In this document: piece by piece, positions 26,507 to 34,583 of the stretch
Layout of the letters: every line of letters begins with the position of its first letter
Position numbering within the stretch: the first letter of the stretch is position 1
Assembly: GCF_947258935.1 (NCBI RefSeq)
Contig: NZ_CAMYKH010000002.1
Span: 1-64,000 of the forward strand
Origin: an uncultured Muriicola sp.
GTDB taxonomy: Bacteria > Bacteroidota > Bacteroidia > Flavobacteriales > Flavobacteriaceae
Reading direction: 5' to 3'
Length of the DNA: 64,000 nt
Program-made: the position numbers and the translations under genes
The notes under the pieces: generated by a model
Told to the model about the DNA's origin: nothing
Database searches by the model: none
What the model saw: the letters and a program-made list of their open reading frames with translations, nothing else

Positions 26507-27340
26507 TTATTTGCGAACAGTTTCTGATACAACCGGTGTCCCAAAGGCCCATTGTAAAAATGAAGGAAAAATCCTGGCCCAGGTGGGAAGATCGTGTTTT
26601 CCACCTTCCATCTCCACATAGGTTATCTTTTCAGGGGAGTATCCTTTTAACTGCAGTTCATTAATCAGGTCGGTAGTGTCCTCAATGGCATCTATGATCC
26701 CGCTGTGGTTCCTGTCTGCTTTTTCATCAAGGGTACCACATTGAAACCAAAAGGAAAGATGAGGTGAATAGGTTCCATTCTTTACCATGTCTAGCACAAT
26801 ACGGCTTCGGTCTTTCGGATCCTTTTTGGTGTAGGCCTTCTTACGCCACCAGAAAGAACCACTAAAAACAGCGGCTTTGGCAAAAAGATGTGGATGATTA
26901 AATACAGTGTCGAAAGCGGAAAGTCCGCCCAGGGACATACCGCAATAGACCCAGGCCTCTTTTTGATGAGCTACTTTGAATTCCTTTTTTAAGAAGGGGA
27001 TAAATTCTTCGGTAATAAATTTTGCATAGAGGTTGGCTTTTTCGCCTCTTCCCTTGTAATCCGCGGTACAGGCAGTGCCGTATTCGTGCATTCTGTTTTC
27101 ATTGGTTTCCAGGGCCACATAGATAAATGGGGTTATGCTATTGTCTGTAAAGGCAGTGCTAAGAATACCTTCTAATCCCATTTTCTTGTAATCTTGTCCG
27201 TCATTCATTAATAGAACAGGGAAGGGCATATCACTGGTTCTGTAGTTAGGCGGGGCTACCAGCCTGAAGCTTACTTTTCGCCCCAGAAAACGAGACGCAA
27301 AGCTTCCTTTTAGACTAATGAATTCAATATCAAAAACCAT
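26507..27340 (-). CDS. Esterase-family alpha/beta hydrolase (first of a divergent pair)
   Basis: A 277-aa cytoplasmic hydrolase of the esterase D type. The track starts at a TTG (27343), but the next codon is ATG (27340), which I prefer. Nucleophile Ser about 136 lies in YCGMSLGGLSAF, with the probable catalytic His in the C-terminal GGKHDLPTWARIFPSFLQW. Upstream strands read VSFRLVAPPNYRTSDMPFPVLLMNDGQDY. It faces the second esterase gene, sharing a 124-bp region, and resembles it in the S- and H-motif contexts (GxSxGG, HDxPxW). It probably belongs to the same functional unit. Confidence 0.85.
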   Translation of the reverse strand: MVFDIEFISLKGSFASRFLGRKVSFRLVAPPNYRTSDMPFPVLLMNDGQDYKKMGLEGILSTAFTDNSITPFIYVALETNENRMHEYGTACTADYKGRGEKANLYAKFITEEFIPFLKKEFKVAHQKEAWVYCGMSLGGLSAFDTVFNHPHLFAKAAVFSGSFWWRKKAYTKKDPKDRSRIVLDMVKNGTYSPHLSFWFQCGTLDEKADRNHSGIIDAIEDTTDLINELQLKGYSPEKITYVEMEGGKHDLPTWARIFPSFLQWAFGTPVVSETVRK

Positions 27341-27407
27341 CAAAATTATTTAAAAGCGCAAGTATAAGGATTCCGCTGATTTTAAGCGAGATGTATGCAA
27401 AAATAAA

Positions 27408-27415
27408 TATCTTTG
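27408..27415 (+). promoter_or_regulatory. Putative -7 promoter box of the amidoligase operon
   Basis: TATCTTTG is an exact TAnnTTTG match 49 nt ahead of the esterase ATG at 27465, giving a leader of about 40 nt. The -33 region reads TTTA instead of TTTG. Confidence 0.5.
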
Positions 27416-27464
27416 CCCGTTAAATTTTTGTTTGTAAATAAAGAAAATTAGCATACATTATAAC

Positions 27465-28175
27465 ATGGCATCTATTAAACATATTCAATACTATTCTAAC
27501 ATCTTAGGACGCAATATAAATCTCGAGATCACCGGGGACTGGGGATACCCTATTCTTATGTTTCCTTCTTCCTTCGGTAGCTTTACTCAAAACAATGATT
27601 TTGGGCTAAATGGATCCGTTATGAATTTTATAAATGAGGGGCGAATTAAATTGTATAATGTTGAGACCATAGACGGACTTTCCTTCTATGCGGAGAATAT
27701 GTCTTCTGAGGCAAAGATCCACAATTATGAGATGTATATGCAGTTTCTTAAGAACGAACTGATCCCTTTTATTCAGAATGAATGTAATACACACAGGATA
27801 GGTGTGGCAGGAGTGAGCTTCGGAGGATACCATGCCGGGAATACCGCTTTTAGGTTCCCAGATCTGGTTTCGCATTTGTTTGCACTTTCTGGTGTATTTA
27901 CTATTCGTAACTTTGTGCCACTTTCCGATGATATTCGGATCTATTACAATTGTCCAGATGAATTTATGCAAAACGAAGAAGCCTGGCGATATCAGCACAT
28001 GAACATTGTCTTAAGCACTTCAGATTGGGATAGTTGTAAGCCTAAGAACGAATATATGGCAGGGATACTTCAATCCAAAGGTATTCCCTATTGGTACGAT
28101 GAAAAAAAATGGATAGAACACGATTGGCCTTTATGGAAAATGGCATTTCCGGAATATATAGGCAAGTATTTTTAA
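27465..28175 (+). CDS. Esterase-family alpha/beta hydrolase, first gene of amidoligase operon
   Basis: A 236-aa putative esterase (PF00756-like). Ser118 lies in VAGVSFGGYHAGN and the likely catalytic His219 in WIEHDWPLWKMAF; PILMFPSSFGSF near residue 30 is the oxyanion region. There is no signal peptide. It heads a run of five genes with 19-66 bp gaps or overlaps. In that setting it may hydrolyse an ester or amide intermediate, or cleave the product. That role is inferred from context. Confidence 0.85.
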   Translation: MASIKHIQYYSNILGRNINLEITGDWGYPILMFPSSFGSFTQNNDFGLNGSVMNFINEGRIKLYNVETIDGLSFYAENMSSEAKIHNYEMYMQFLKNELIPFIQNECNTHRIGVAGVSFGGYHAGNTAFRFPDLVSHLFALSGVFTIRNFVPLSDDIRIYYNCPDEFMQNEEAWRYQHMNIVLSTSDWDSCKPKNEYMAGILQSKGIPYWYDEKKWIEHDWPLWKMAFPEYIGKYF

Positions 28176-28194
28176 ACCTAAAAAGTAAACAAAC

Positions 28195-29418
28195 ATGATA
28201 AAAAAAGTAGGAATTTTATTTGGAATGGAAGATACCTTTCCTTGGGCCTTTATTGACAAGGTAAATGAATTAGGGAACGGGCAGGTAATAGCAGAGCCTG
28301 TTTTAATTGATAAAGTACAGCAGGGAATAGATTACGGCTACCATGTGATCATAGATCGTATCTCACAAGAGGTGCCATTTTACAGATCCTATCTGAAAAA
28401 TGCGGCACTAATGGGTACTGCGGTGATCAATAACCCATTTTGGTGGAGTGCAGATGAGAAGTTCTTTAACAACTGCCTTTCGCTACAGGTGGGGGTTCCT
28501 GTGCCCAAAACCATCTTATTGCCTTCTAAAGAAAGGCCGGATGATACTACAGAAAAGTCATTTCGGAATTTAAAAGGTCCTTTAGATTGGGACTATATCT
28601 TTAACTATATCGGCTTTCCTGCCTATATGAAACCACATTCTGGTGGGGGTTGGAAAAGCGTTTATAAGGTAGAATCTCCGGAAGATCTTTTTGCAAAGCA
28701 TGAAGAGACAGGTCAGCTTGTGATGATGTTACAAGAAGAGATCGTATTCGATGATTATTACAGAGTGTACTGTCTGGGTCGGAAGTATGTGCATATCATG
28801 CCATATGAACCAAGGAACGAATTTCATCTGCGCTATGTTACAGAACCTAAGACAACAGGTGCCGAGCATCAGAAGTTGATGAAGACCATCCATGATTATA
28901 CCATTAAACTAAACGAGGCGCTGGGATATGATTTTAATACAGTAGAATTCGCGGTTAGAAATGGCATTCCATACGCTATAGATTTTTGTAATCCTGCTCC
29001 GGATGCAGATATTCACTCTGTAGGAGAAGGGAATTTTAAATGGATCGTAGAGCACGCAGCAAAATTTGCAATTGAAAAGGCGAATGCTTATTCTGAGAAG
29101 CAAAATAATAGTTCCTGGGGTACTTTCCTTAGGGAAGCGGTTGCTCCAACCAAGGCAAAAGCGCCAAAGATCTCATTGAAATCGGCTGCGCAAGTAAAGA
29201 GAACTAAGGTTAAGAAGGCCGCTGTAAAGGCAACACCTAAAAAGAAGACAACAACGAAAGCCACTGCAAAGGCAGCTCCAAAAAAAGCTGCTCCGGCCCG
29301 TAAGACCGCAGTAAAGCCAGCTCCTAAAAAAGCTGCTCCTGCTCGTAAGACCACAGCAAAGGCAGCTCCAAAAAAGGCGTCTCCGGCTCGCAAGACTACC
29401 CCTAAGAAGAAAAAGTAA
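28195..29418 (+). CDS. ATP-grasp ligase with histone H1-like Lys/Ala/Pro tail
   Basis: Residues 1-315 are an ATP-grasp fold of the RimK/glutathione-synthetase kind. AYMKPHSGGGWKSV (about 143-156) is the ATP-lysine and glycine-rich loop, LQEEIVFDDYYRVYCLG is the central strand pair, and YDFNTVEFAVRN...IDFCNPAPDA has acidic Mg/ATP residues Glu251, Asp263 and Asn266. Such enzymes join a carboxylate to an amine or thiol using ATP. Residues about 318-407 form a basic low-complexity tail with three exact 15-residue units (APKKAAPARKTAVK-like). Such tails bind nucleic acids in bacterial H1-like proteins; here it could also be a ligation target. It is the second gene of the operon. Confidence 0.85.
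   Translation: MIKKVGILFGMEDTFPWAFIDKVNELGNGQVIAEPVLIDKVQQGIDYGYHVIIDRISQEVPFYRSYLKNAALMGTAVINNPFWWSADEKFFNNCLSLQVGVPVPKTILLPSKERPDDTTEKSFRNLKGPLDWDYIFNYIGFPAYMKPHSGGGWKSVYKVESPEDLFAKHEETGQLVMMLQEEIVFDDYYRVYCLGRKYVHIMPYEPRNEFHLRYVTEPKTTGAEHQKLMKTIHDYTIKLNEALGYDFNTVEFAVRNGIPYAIDFCNPAPDADIHSVGEGNFKWIVEHAAKFAIEKANAYSEKQNNSSWGTFLREAVAPTKAKAPKISLKSAAQVKRTKVKKAAVKATPKKKTTTKATAKAAPKKAAPARKTAVKPAPKKAAPARKTTAKAAPKKASPARKTTPKKKK
29272..29406 (+). repeat. Three tandem 45-bp repeats encoding the H1-like tail
   Basis: Copies lie at 29272-29316, 29317-29361 and 29362-29406, each in frame and encoding A-P-K-K-A-x-P-A-R-K-T-x-x-K type units. They differ by several synonymous and some coding changes. The repeat explains the long antisense ORFs at 29088-29444, which are shadows. 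Confidence 0.95.
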
Positions 29419-29438
29419 GCTAACACAAAGCAAACGTT

Positions 29439-30536
29439 ATGCACAAGTTCACCCTGGGTATTGAAGAGGAGTTCCAGATCCTGGATAGTGAGAGCCTTAC
29501 ATTGGTTTCACAAATGTCTAAAATATTAGAAGACGGTAAAGTGTTCTTAAAGGAACGGATCAAGGAAGAAATGCACCTGTCCGTAGTGGAGATGGGGACC
29601 AATATTTGTGAAAATATCAATGAGGCCAGGGATGAGGTATCTTATCTCAGGCAACAAGTGATAGAATTGGCCGGGAAAGAAGGATTGAAGGTTGCTGCCG
29701 CAGGGACGCATCCTTTTTCTATCTGGAGTGAACAACCCATTACGCCTAACCCCCGCTACGATCAGCTTATTGCAGAAATGAAGGATGTAGCCAGGTCTAA
29801 CCTTATTTTTGGATTGCACGTTCACGTGGGGATCCCAAGCAGGGAAGAAGGACTGCAGATCATGAATGTGGCTCGTTATTTTCTGCCGCATTTGTATGCG
29901 CTTTCTACCAACTCCCCATTCTGGGAAGGAAGAGATACCGGGTTTAAATCATTTCGATCAAAGATCTTTGATAAATTCCCGCGTACGGGCATCCCTCCTT
30001 ATTTTGCAAGTGTTGCAGAGTATGACAAATTTGTGGATATACTTGTAAAGACAAATTGCATAGATAATGGGAAGAAGATCTGGTGGGATATTCGTTTACA
30101 TCCATTTTATCCAACTGTAGAATTCAGAGTATGCGACATGGTCATGACCGTGGATGAGGTTACCTGTATTGCTGCTTTGATGCAATGTATCATTGCTAAA
30201 TTGCACAGACTTCATCAGAAGAACCAGAGCTTTAGATCGTACAGACGCGTCCTTATCAATGAAAATAAATGGCGTGCAGCCCGTTGGGGTATAGAAGCAA
30301 AGCTGATCGATTTTGGTAAGGAAGAAGAAGTGCCCTTTAAGGTCTTGATCGCTGAACTACTCGACTTTGTAGAAGATGTAGTGGATGAATTGGGATGCCG
30401 AAATGAAGTTAATTACGTGTATCAAATGTTAGAACAAGGCTCTGGAGCAGACAGGCAACTCCAGGTGTATAATGATACCAATGACCTGAAAGAAGTTGTA
30501 AAATATATTGTGGAACAAACCTCCAAAGGGTTATAA
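29439..30536 (+). CDS. YbdK-like carboxylate-amine ligase (COG2170, GCS2 family)
   Basis: A 365-aa member of the glutamate-cysteine ligase type 2 superfamily. It has the N-terminal signature FTLGIEEEFQILD (acidic ATP/Mg-binding Glu9-11), then NLIFGLHVHVGIPSREEG with the family's HVHVG motif and WWDIRLHPFYPTVEFRVCDM near residue 205, plus a helical C-terminus. Such enzymes form gamma-glutamyl or related amide bonds; the E. coli relative YbdK has weak glutamate-cysteine ligase activity. The substrates here are unknown. The gene follows the ATP-grasp gene by 20 bp. Confidence 0.93.
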   Translation: MHKFTLGIEEEFQILDSESLTLVSQMSKILEDGKVFLKERIKEEMHLSVVEMGTNICENINEARDEVSYLRQQVIELAGKEGLKVAAAGTHPFSIWSEQPITPNPRYDQLIAEMKDVARSNLIFGLHVHVGIPSREEGLQIMNVARYFLPHLYALSTNSPFWEGRDTGFKSFRSKIFDKFPRTGIPPYFASVAEYDKFVDILVKTNCIDNGKKIWWDIRLHPFYPTVEFRVCDMVMTVDEVTCIAALMQCIIAKLHRLHQKNQSFRSYRRVLINENKWRAARWGIEAKLIDFGKEEEVPFKVLIAELLDFVEDVVDELGCRNEVNYVYQMLEQGSGADRQLQVYNDTNDLKEVVKYIVEQTSKGL

Positions 30537-30602
30537 TTGAGATAACAAGGCCCTTACCGGGGTACCATCACAATGCTTCCTAGTACGAAAAGAGAATAAT
30601 AC

Positions 30603-31439
30603 ATGTACCCTACCTATAAGATAGCCATCCTTGATATGAACGCAGGCCAGCCCAATGAAGGCATGCGCTGTATAAAAATGCTGGTGGAACAGTTTTTTGA
30701 GAATGAAGATGTAAAAGGCGATTATGAGATCTTTGATGTTCGCGTTAACTATCAACTTCCTGATCTGTTAGACTATGATATTTTTATTTCTTCCGGTGGT
30801 CCGGATTCCCCAAAACCTACCGGGGAAAAATGGGAGAATAAGTACTTTAAATTCCTAGACGAGATCTACGATCACAATCTATTGGAAGAGCGAAAAAAAT
30901 ACCTTTTCCTGATTTGTCATTCGTTCCAATTGGCGTGTTTGCACTGGAAACTGGCAAAAATTAAAAGAAGAAAGTCGACCGCTTTCGGGATCATGCCGGT
31001 ACACAAGACAAAGCGTGGAAAGAAGGAGTACCTTCTCGAAGGCTTGCAGAATCCTTTTTATGCGGTAGACTCAAGGGATTATCAGGTGGTTAAACCTAAA
31101 AAGAAGCGATTAAAAAGTTTGGGCTGTACCATTTTATGTAAGGAGAAAAAGCGCCCACATGTTCCATTGGAACGCGCTGTTATGGCTATTCGTTTTTCGA
31201 AGGAGATCTTTGGGGTACAATTTCATCCCGAAGCAGATTCGGAAGGGATGATGCGCTACTTTAAAAGAGCAGACAAGCGAGACCATATCATAAGACATCA
31301 TGGAAAAAGAAAGTACCATGATATGATGATCCATTTAGACGATGATGACAAGATCCTGAAGACAAACAGGACCATCATTCCCAGATTTTTGCAACAGGCA
31401 GCAGATGCCATTGACCATCAAACACCAATTTCTGTATGA
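30603..31439 (+). CDS. Class I glutamine amidotransferase-fold protein
   Basis: A 278-aa stand-alone GATase1 domain with an intact triad: Cys105 in FLICHSFQ, His208 and Glu210 in GVQFHPEAD. The N-terminal half reads YDIFISSGGPDSPKPTGE, the oxyanion loop of such domains. A C-terminal extension (about 225-278, KRDHIIRHHGKRKYHDMM) is basic and unusual. Free-standing members either supply ammonia from glutamine or act as gamma-glutamyl peptidases (PuuD-like). Its stop overlaps the start of the next gene (ATGA), which indicates translational coupling. Confidence 0.9.
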   Translation: MYPTYKIAILDMNAGQPNEGMRCIKMLVEQFFENEDVKGDYEIFDVRVNYQLPDLLDYDIFISSGGPDSPKPTGEKWENKYFKFLDEIYDHNLLEERKKYLFLICHSFQLACLHWKLAKIKRRKSTAFGIMPVHKTKRGKKEYLLEGLQNPFYAVDSRDYQVVKPKKKRLKSLGCTILCKEKKRPHVPLERAVMAIRFSKEIFGVQFHPEADSEGMMRYFKRADKRDHIIRHHGKRKYHDMMIHLDDDDKILKTNRTIIPRFLQQAADAIDHQTPISV

Positions 31440-32632
31440 TACCCAACATTAGGGACCAGTTTAACAAAGGATTTGAGCAGACGTATTACGAAAAACTTCA
31501 AAAAGAGGTAGCAGATACCTATGGTGAGCCCTGTGCCTTCAGGATCTCTGAATCGCCCGTTTTCTTTGATAAGGCGATGAAGAAAAAGGTGTTCGACGCC
31601 TGCGATGCCATCCTGGAGCAATTAGATGCCATCGAATATGAAACGGTAAAGCACCGTTTTATGCCCAAGCATTTGCATTCGCCATCCCATTCCGGGAACC
31701 CTCATTTTTTAGGGATCGATTTTGGCTTGTGTGAAGATGAAGCCGGTAATCTAAGCCCCCAGCTGATAGAACTTCAGGCCTTTCCTTCCCTTTTCTGCTA
31801 TCAGCCATTTTTAGCAAAAGCCTATTTAAAACATTACCCCAACCTTCCAAAAGAAGGGTTCCATTACTTTTTTGACGGACATACAGAAGATAGTTATCTG
31901 AAAATACTCAAGGAAGTAATTCTTGGGAAGGAAGATCCTGAGAATGTCATTTTAATGGAGATCTTTCCTGAGAAACAAAAGACGCGGATCGACTTTTGGG
32001 CTACAAAACACGCGCTGGGAATTGAAGTTGTTTGTATGACAAAGGTCATTAAGGAAGGGAAACAGTTATTTTACGAAAAGGACGGCCGCAAGATCAGGAT
32101 ACATCGCATTTATAATCGTGTAATTTTTGATGACCTGTACCAGTTTCAGGACCTGAAGACCAATTTTAATATTTTTGACGACCTGGAGGTTACCTGGATC
32201 ACCAATCCGGATTGGTTCTTTATGATCTCTAAGTGTATTATGCCCATGCTGTCTCATGAGAGCGTTCCGGAGTCCTATTATTTAGATGAGATCCCCGAAG
32301 ACATCGATCTTCATCAATATGTGCTAAAGCCTTTGTTCTCCTTTGCGGGGAAAGGTGTAAACCTGGAACCTACCTGGGAGATGCTCAATGAGATAAAGGA
32401 CCGCAAGAACTATATGCTTCAAAAAAAGGTAACCTATGCCTCGCTTATTAAGACCAATACAGACAAGAATTCTAAGGTAGAGTTACGGATCCTTTATGTT
32501 TGGAACGAAGAAGCCGGAAAACTAAGACCGGTCATTAACCTTACCAGGATGGGGAAAGGCGGACTTATAAATGTATCGCACCTCACCAATGATACATGGA
32601 TAGGGTCTTCAATCAGTTTTTTTGAGAATTAA
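31436..32632 (+). CDS. Circularly permuted ATP-grasp-like ligase (tentative)
   Basis: A 398-aa protein that I compare to glutathionylspermidine-synthase-like ATP-grasps on motif order. It has IDFGLCEDEAGNLSPQLIELQ early, YVLKPLFSFAGKGVNLEP (about 295-311) as a possible ATP loop, then VELRILYVWNEE and LTRMGKGGLINVSHLTNDTW at the C-terminus. Such ligases form amide bonds to polyamines or peptides. The match is by eye and could be wrong in detail, but conserved acidic, Lys and Gly-rich motifs support an ATP-dependent ligase. It is the last gene of the operon, overlapping the amidotransferase gene by 4 bp. Confidence 0.6.
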   Translation: MIPNIRDQFNKGFEQTYYEKLQKEVADTYGEPCAFRISESPVFFDKAMKKKVFDACDAILEQLDAIEYETVKHRFMPKHLHSPSHSGNPHFLGIDFGLCEDEAGNLSPQLIELQAFPSLFCYQPFLAKAYLKHYPNLPKEGFHYFFDGHTEDSYLKILKEVILGKEDPENVILMEIFPEKQKTRIDFWATKHALGIEVVCMTKVIKEGKQLFYEKDGRKIRIHRIYNRVIFDDLYQFQDLKTNFNIFDDLEVTWITNPDWFFMISKCIMPMLSHESVPESYYLDEIPEDIDLHQYVLKPLFSFAGKGVNLEPTWEMLNEIKDRKNYMLQKKVTYASLIKTNTDKNSKVELRILYVWNEEAGKLRPVINLTRMGKGGLINVSHLTNDTWIGSSISFFEN

Positions 32633-32653
32633 ACCTGGCTCCTGAAGAATACC

Positions 32654-33244
32654 TTATTGGATGTTAGCCACAAGCTTGGCAACATACTTCCCAATAACGT
32701 CAAACTCCAGATTTACCCTGCTTCCTTTGGTGTATTCCTTAAAACGGGTGTGTTCATAGGTATAGGGGATAATGGCTACGCTAAAGGAATGCTGAAGAGA
32801 ATTCACCACCGTTAAGCTCACTCCATCTATGGTGATAGAACCTTTTTCAATGGTCACATGCTGCTCGTTGGGAGTATATGTAAAAGTAAAATACCAACTG
32901 CCGTCTTTTTCTTCTATATGGCTGCATGTTGCAGTTGTATCTACATGTCCCTGCACTATATGGCCATCTAAGCGTGAGCCAAGGATCATGGCCCGCTCCA
33001 GGTTTACCAAGGCTCCTTCTTTAAGGTCATTCAGCGTAGTTTTTAATAGGGTTTCTTCAACAGCGGTAACCGTATATTCATCATTTTGAATATTCACCAC
33101 AGTAAGGCACACCCCATTGTGAGCCACACTTTGATCTACCTTTAATTCAGGGGTAAGCTTGGAGGAGATGCTTAGGTGTAGATTGCCTCCATCTTTTTTA
33201 AGTCGGGTAATTTTTCCAAGGGTTTCAATGATTCCTGTAAACAT
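32654..33244 (-). CDS. ribE: Riboflavin synthase
   Basis: The enzyme dismutates two 6,7-dimethyl-8-ribityllumazine molecules into riboflavin and a pyrimidine by-product. Its 196-aa length and two tandem lumazine-binding repeats are visible: MFTGIIETLGKI...VAHNGVCLTVVN in the first half and LDGHIVQGHVDTTA...IDGVSLTVVNS in the second. It is cytoplasmic and trimeric in known enzymes. It is the only riboflavin biosynthesis gene here; the gene cluster members lie elsewhere. No FMN riboswitch is recognised ahead of it. Confidence 0.97.
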   Translation of the reverse strand: MFTGIIETLGKITRLKKDGGNLHLSISSKLTPELKVDQSVAHNGVCLTVVNIQNDEYTVTAVEETLLKTTLNDLKEGALVNLERAMILGSRLDGHIVQGHVDTTATCSHIEEKDGSWYFTFTYTPNEQHVTIEKGSITIDGVSLTVVNSLQHSFSVAIIPYTYEHTRFKEYTKGSRVNLEFDVIGKYVAKLVANIQ

Positions 33245-33419
33245 GCATCGGAAGTTTTAAGAAAAGCGATAATTTCGCAATGAATACGCGCTTTATAGCT
33301 TATTTTTGAACAACAATTCGCGTGGAAAGTGGCAGCGTAAAGAGCAATATGCAGGCACTTTTACTGCGATTATGTGCGTTCCCACCCGGGAACACAAAGT
33401 TAGTGCAAAGCACAGTTAT

Positions 33420-34475
33420 ATGAGGAATGAAAATTCAAAAATAAAAGTAGGGATCTCCGTAGGGGATTTAAACGGTATTGGTTGCGAAGTGATCTTAAAG
33501 ACCTTTGAAGATGTTAGGATGATGGAGTTGTGTACGCCGGTCATTTTCGCCTCTACAAGGACAATTTCTCAACAAAAGAACAATCTTGGTATGGAGCTTA
33601 CTTTTCACGGAATTGATAGTGCTTCCCGTGCCATAGATGGAAAGATCAATGTGGTGAATGTCTGGAAGGAAACACCGAATATAAGCTATGGAAAGGAAAC
33701 GGATGAAGCCGGCTTGTATGCCATTCGCTCCTTAAAAGCAGCCGTTGGGGCTTTAAAGAAAGGCGAGGTAGACATTTTGGTAACCGCACCGATCAATAAA
33801 AAGAACATACAGGCAGAAGATTTTAATTTCCCCGGGCATACAGATTATTTAGCTAAAGAATTGGAAGGGGAGAGTTTGATGTTTATGGTGACAGACAGTT
33901 TAAAAGTTGGACTGTTAACAGATCATGTTGCCGTAAAGGATGTGGCCCATTCTATTACCAAAAAGTTGATCCAAAACAAGGTTGGGATCATAGAGAAAAG
34001 CCTGAAGATGGATTTTGGAATTCGGAAACCAAAGATCGCCCTCTTAGGGATCAACCCCCATAGTGGAGATAATGGGGTAATTGGGAAAGAAGATGATGAG
34101 GTGCTGAAACCTACTATTACGGAAATATCCAATACAGGAAAGCTTGTTTATGGGCCATATGCGGCCGATAGTTTTTTTGGCTCGGACAACTATCGGCAGT
34201 TCGATGCCATTTTAGCGGCCTATCATGACCAGGGTCTTATCCCCTTTAAAACCCTTTCCTTTGGGCAAGGGGTGAACTACACCGCAGGTTTATCAAAAGT
34301 TAGAACCTCTCCAGATCATGGTACGGCATACGAAATAGCAGGGAAGGGAGTAGCAGATCCCGGTTCCTTTAAGGAAGCTATCTTTACGGGAATAAAGATC
34401 TTTAAGAATAGGGAAGAGTATGAGGATTTGACGAAGAACCCTCTTAGGAAGCAAAAAGTAAGAGCCTCAAGGTAA
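33420..34475 (+). CDS. pdxA: 4-hydroxythreonine-4-phosphate dehydrogenase PdxA
   Basis: PdxA oxidises 4-phosphohydroxy-L-threonine in the DXP-dependent pyridoxal phosphate pathway. The ORF track starts at a TTG (33306) giving an unlikely N-terminus; the ATG at 33420 (MRNENSKIKVGISVGDLNGIG) gives 351 aa, close to family length. Key motifs include ISVGDLNGIG, TAPINKKNI, FPGHTDYLA (metal/substrate His), a conserved HSG near PHSGDNG and AAYHDQGLIPFK. A promoter-like TATTTTTG (33301-33308) lies upstream. It is divergent from ribE. Confidence 0.95.
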   Translation: MRNENSKIKVGISVGDLNGIGCEVILKTFEDVRMMELCTPVIFASTRTISQQKNNLGMELTFHGIDSASRAIDGKINVVNVWKETPNISYGKETDEAGLYAIRSLKAAVGALKKGEVDILVTAPINKKNIQAEDFNFPGHTDYLAKELEGESLMFMVTDSLKVGLLTDHVAVKDVAHSITKKLIQNKVGIIEKSLKMDFGIRKPKIALLGINPHSGDNGVIGKEDDEVLKPTITEISNTGKLVYGPYAADSFFGSDNYRQFDAILAAYHDQGLIPFKTLSFGQGVNYTAGLSKVRTSPDHGTAYEIAGKGVADPGSFKEAIFTGIKIFKNREEYEDLTKNPLRKQKVRASR

Positions 34476-34530
34476 GCGCATTTTTCCTTTTGCTTATCCT
34501 AAATCAAAGCCGAAATAAATAGGAAATTGG

Positions 34531-34560
34531 TTTGCAATTGATAAAAATAAATTATCTTTG
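34531..34560 (+). promoter_or_regulatory. Strong Bacteroidota-type promoter ahead of the DUF177-rpmF-fab cluster
   Basis: TTTG (34531-34534), an 18-nt spacer and TATCTTTG (34553-34560) match the -33/-7 consensus of the Bacteroidota housekeeping sigma factor. The ATG of the DUF177 gene is at 34584, so the leader is short, about 15-20 nt. Confidence 0.8.
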
Positions 34561-34583
34561 CACGCCTTAAACGATTGTAAAAG

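Noticed and set aside
29272-29406. Three 45-bp direct repeats as a CRISPR array
   Set aside because: The repeats are contiguous, have no spacers and code in frame for the H1-like tail.
29088-29444. Large minus-strand ORFs opposite the H1-like tail
   Set aside because: They arise from the low-complexity 45-bp repeats and encode Phe/Ala/Gly-rich repeats typical of a shadow frame.
33306-33419. N-terminal extension of pdxA from the track's TTG
   Set aside because: The 38 extra residues (MNNNSRGKWQRKEQYAGTF...) do not fit the family; ATG 33420 gives the normal length, and a promoter-like box overlaps the extension.
32654-33419. FMN riboswitch at ribE
   Set aside because: No conserved RFN elements were seen in the short region before ribE.
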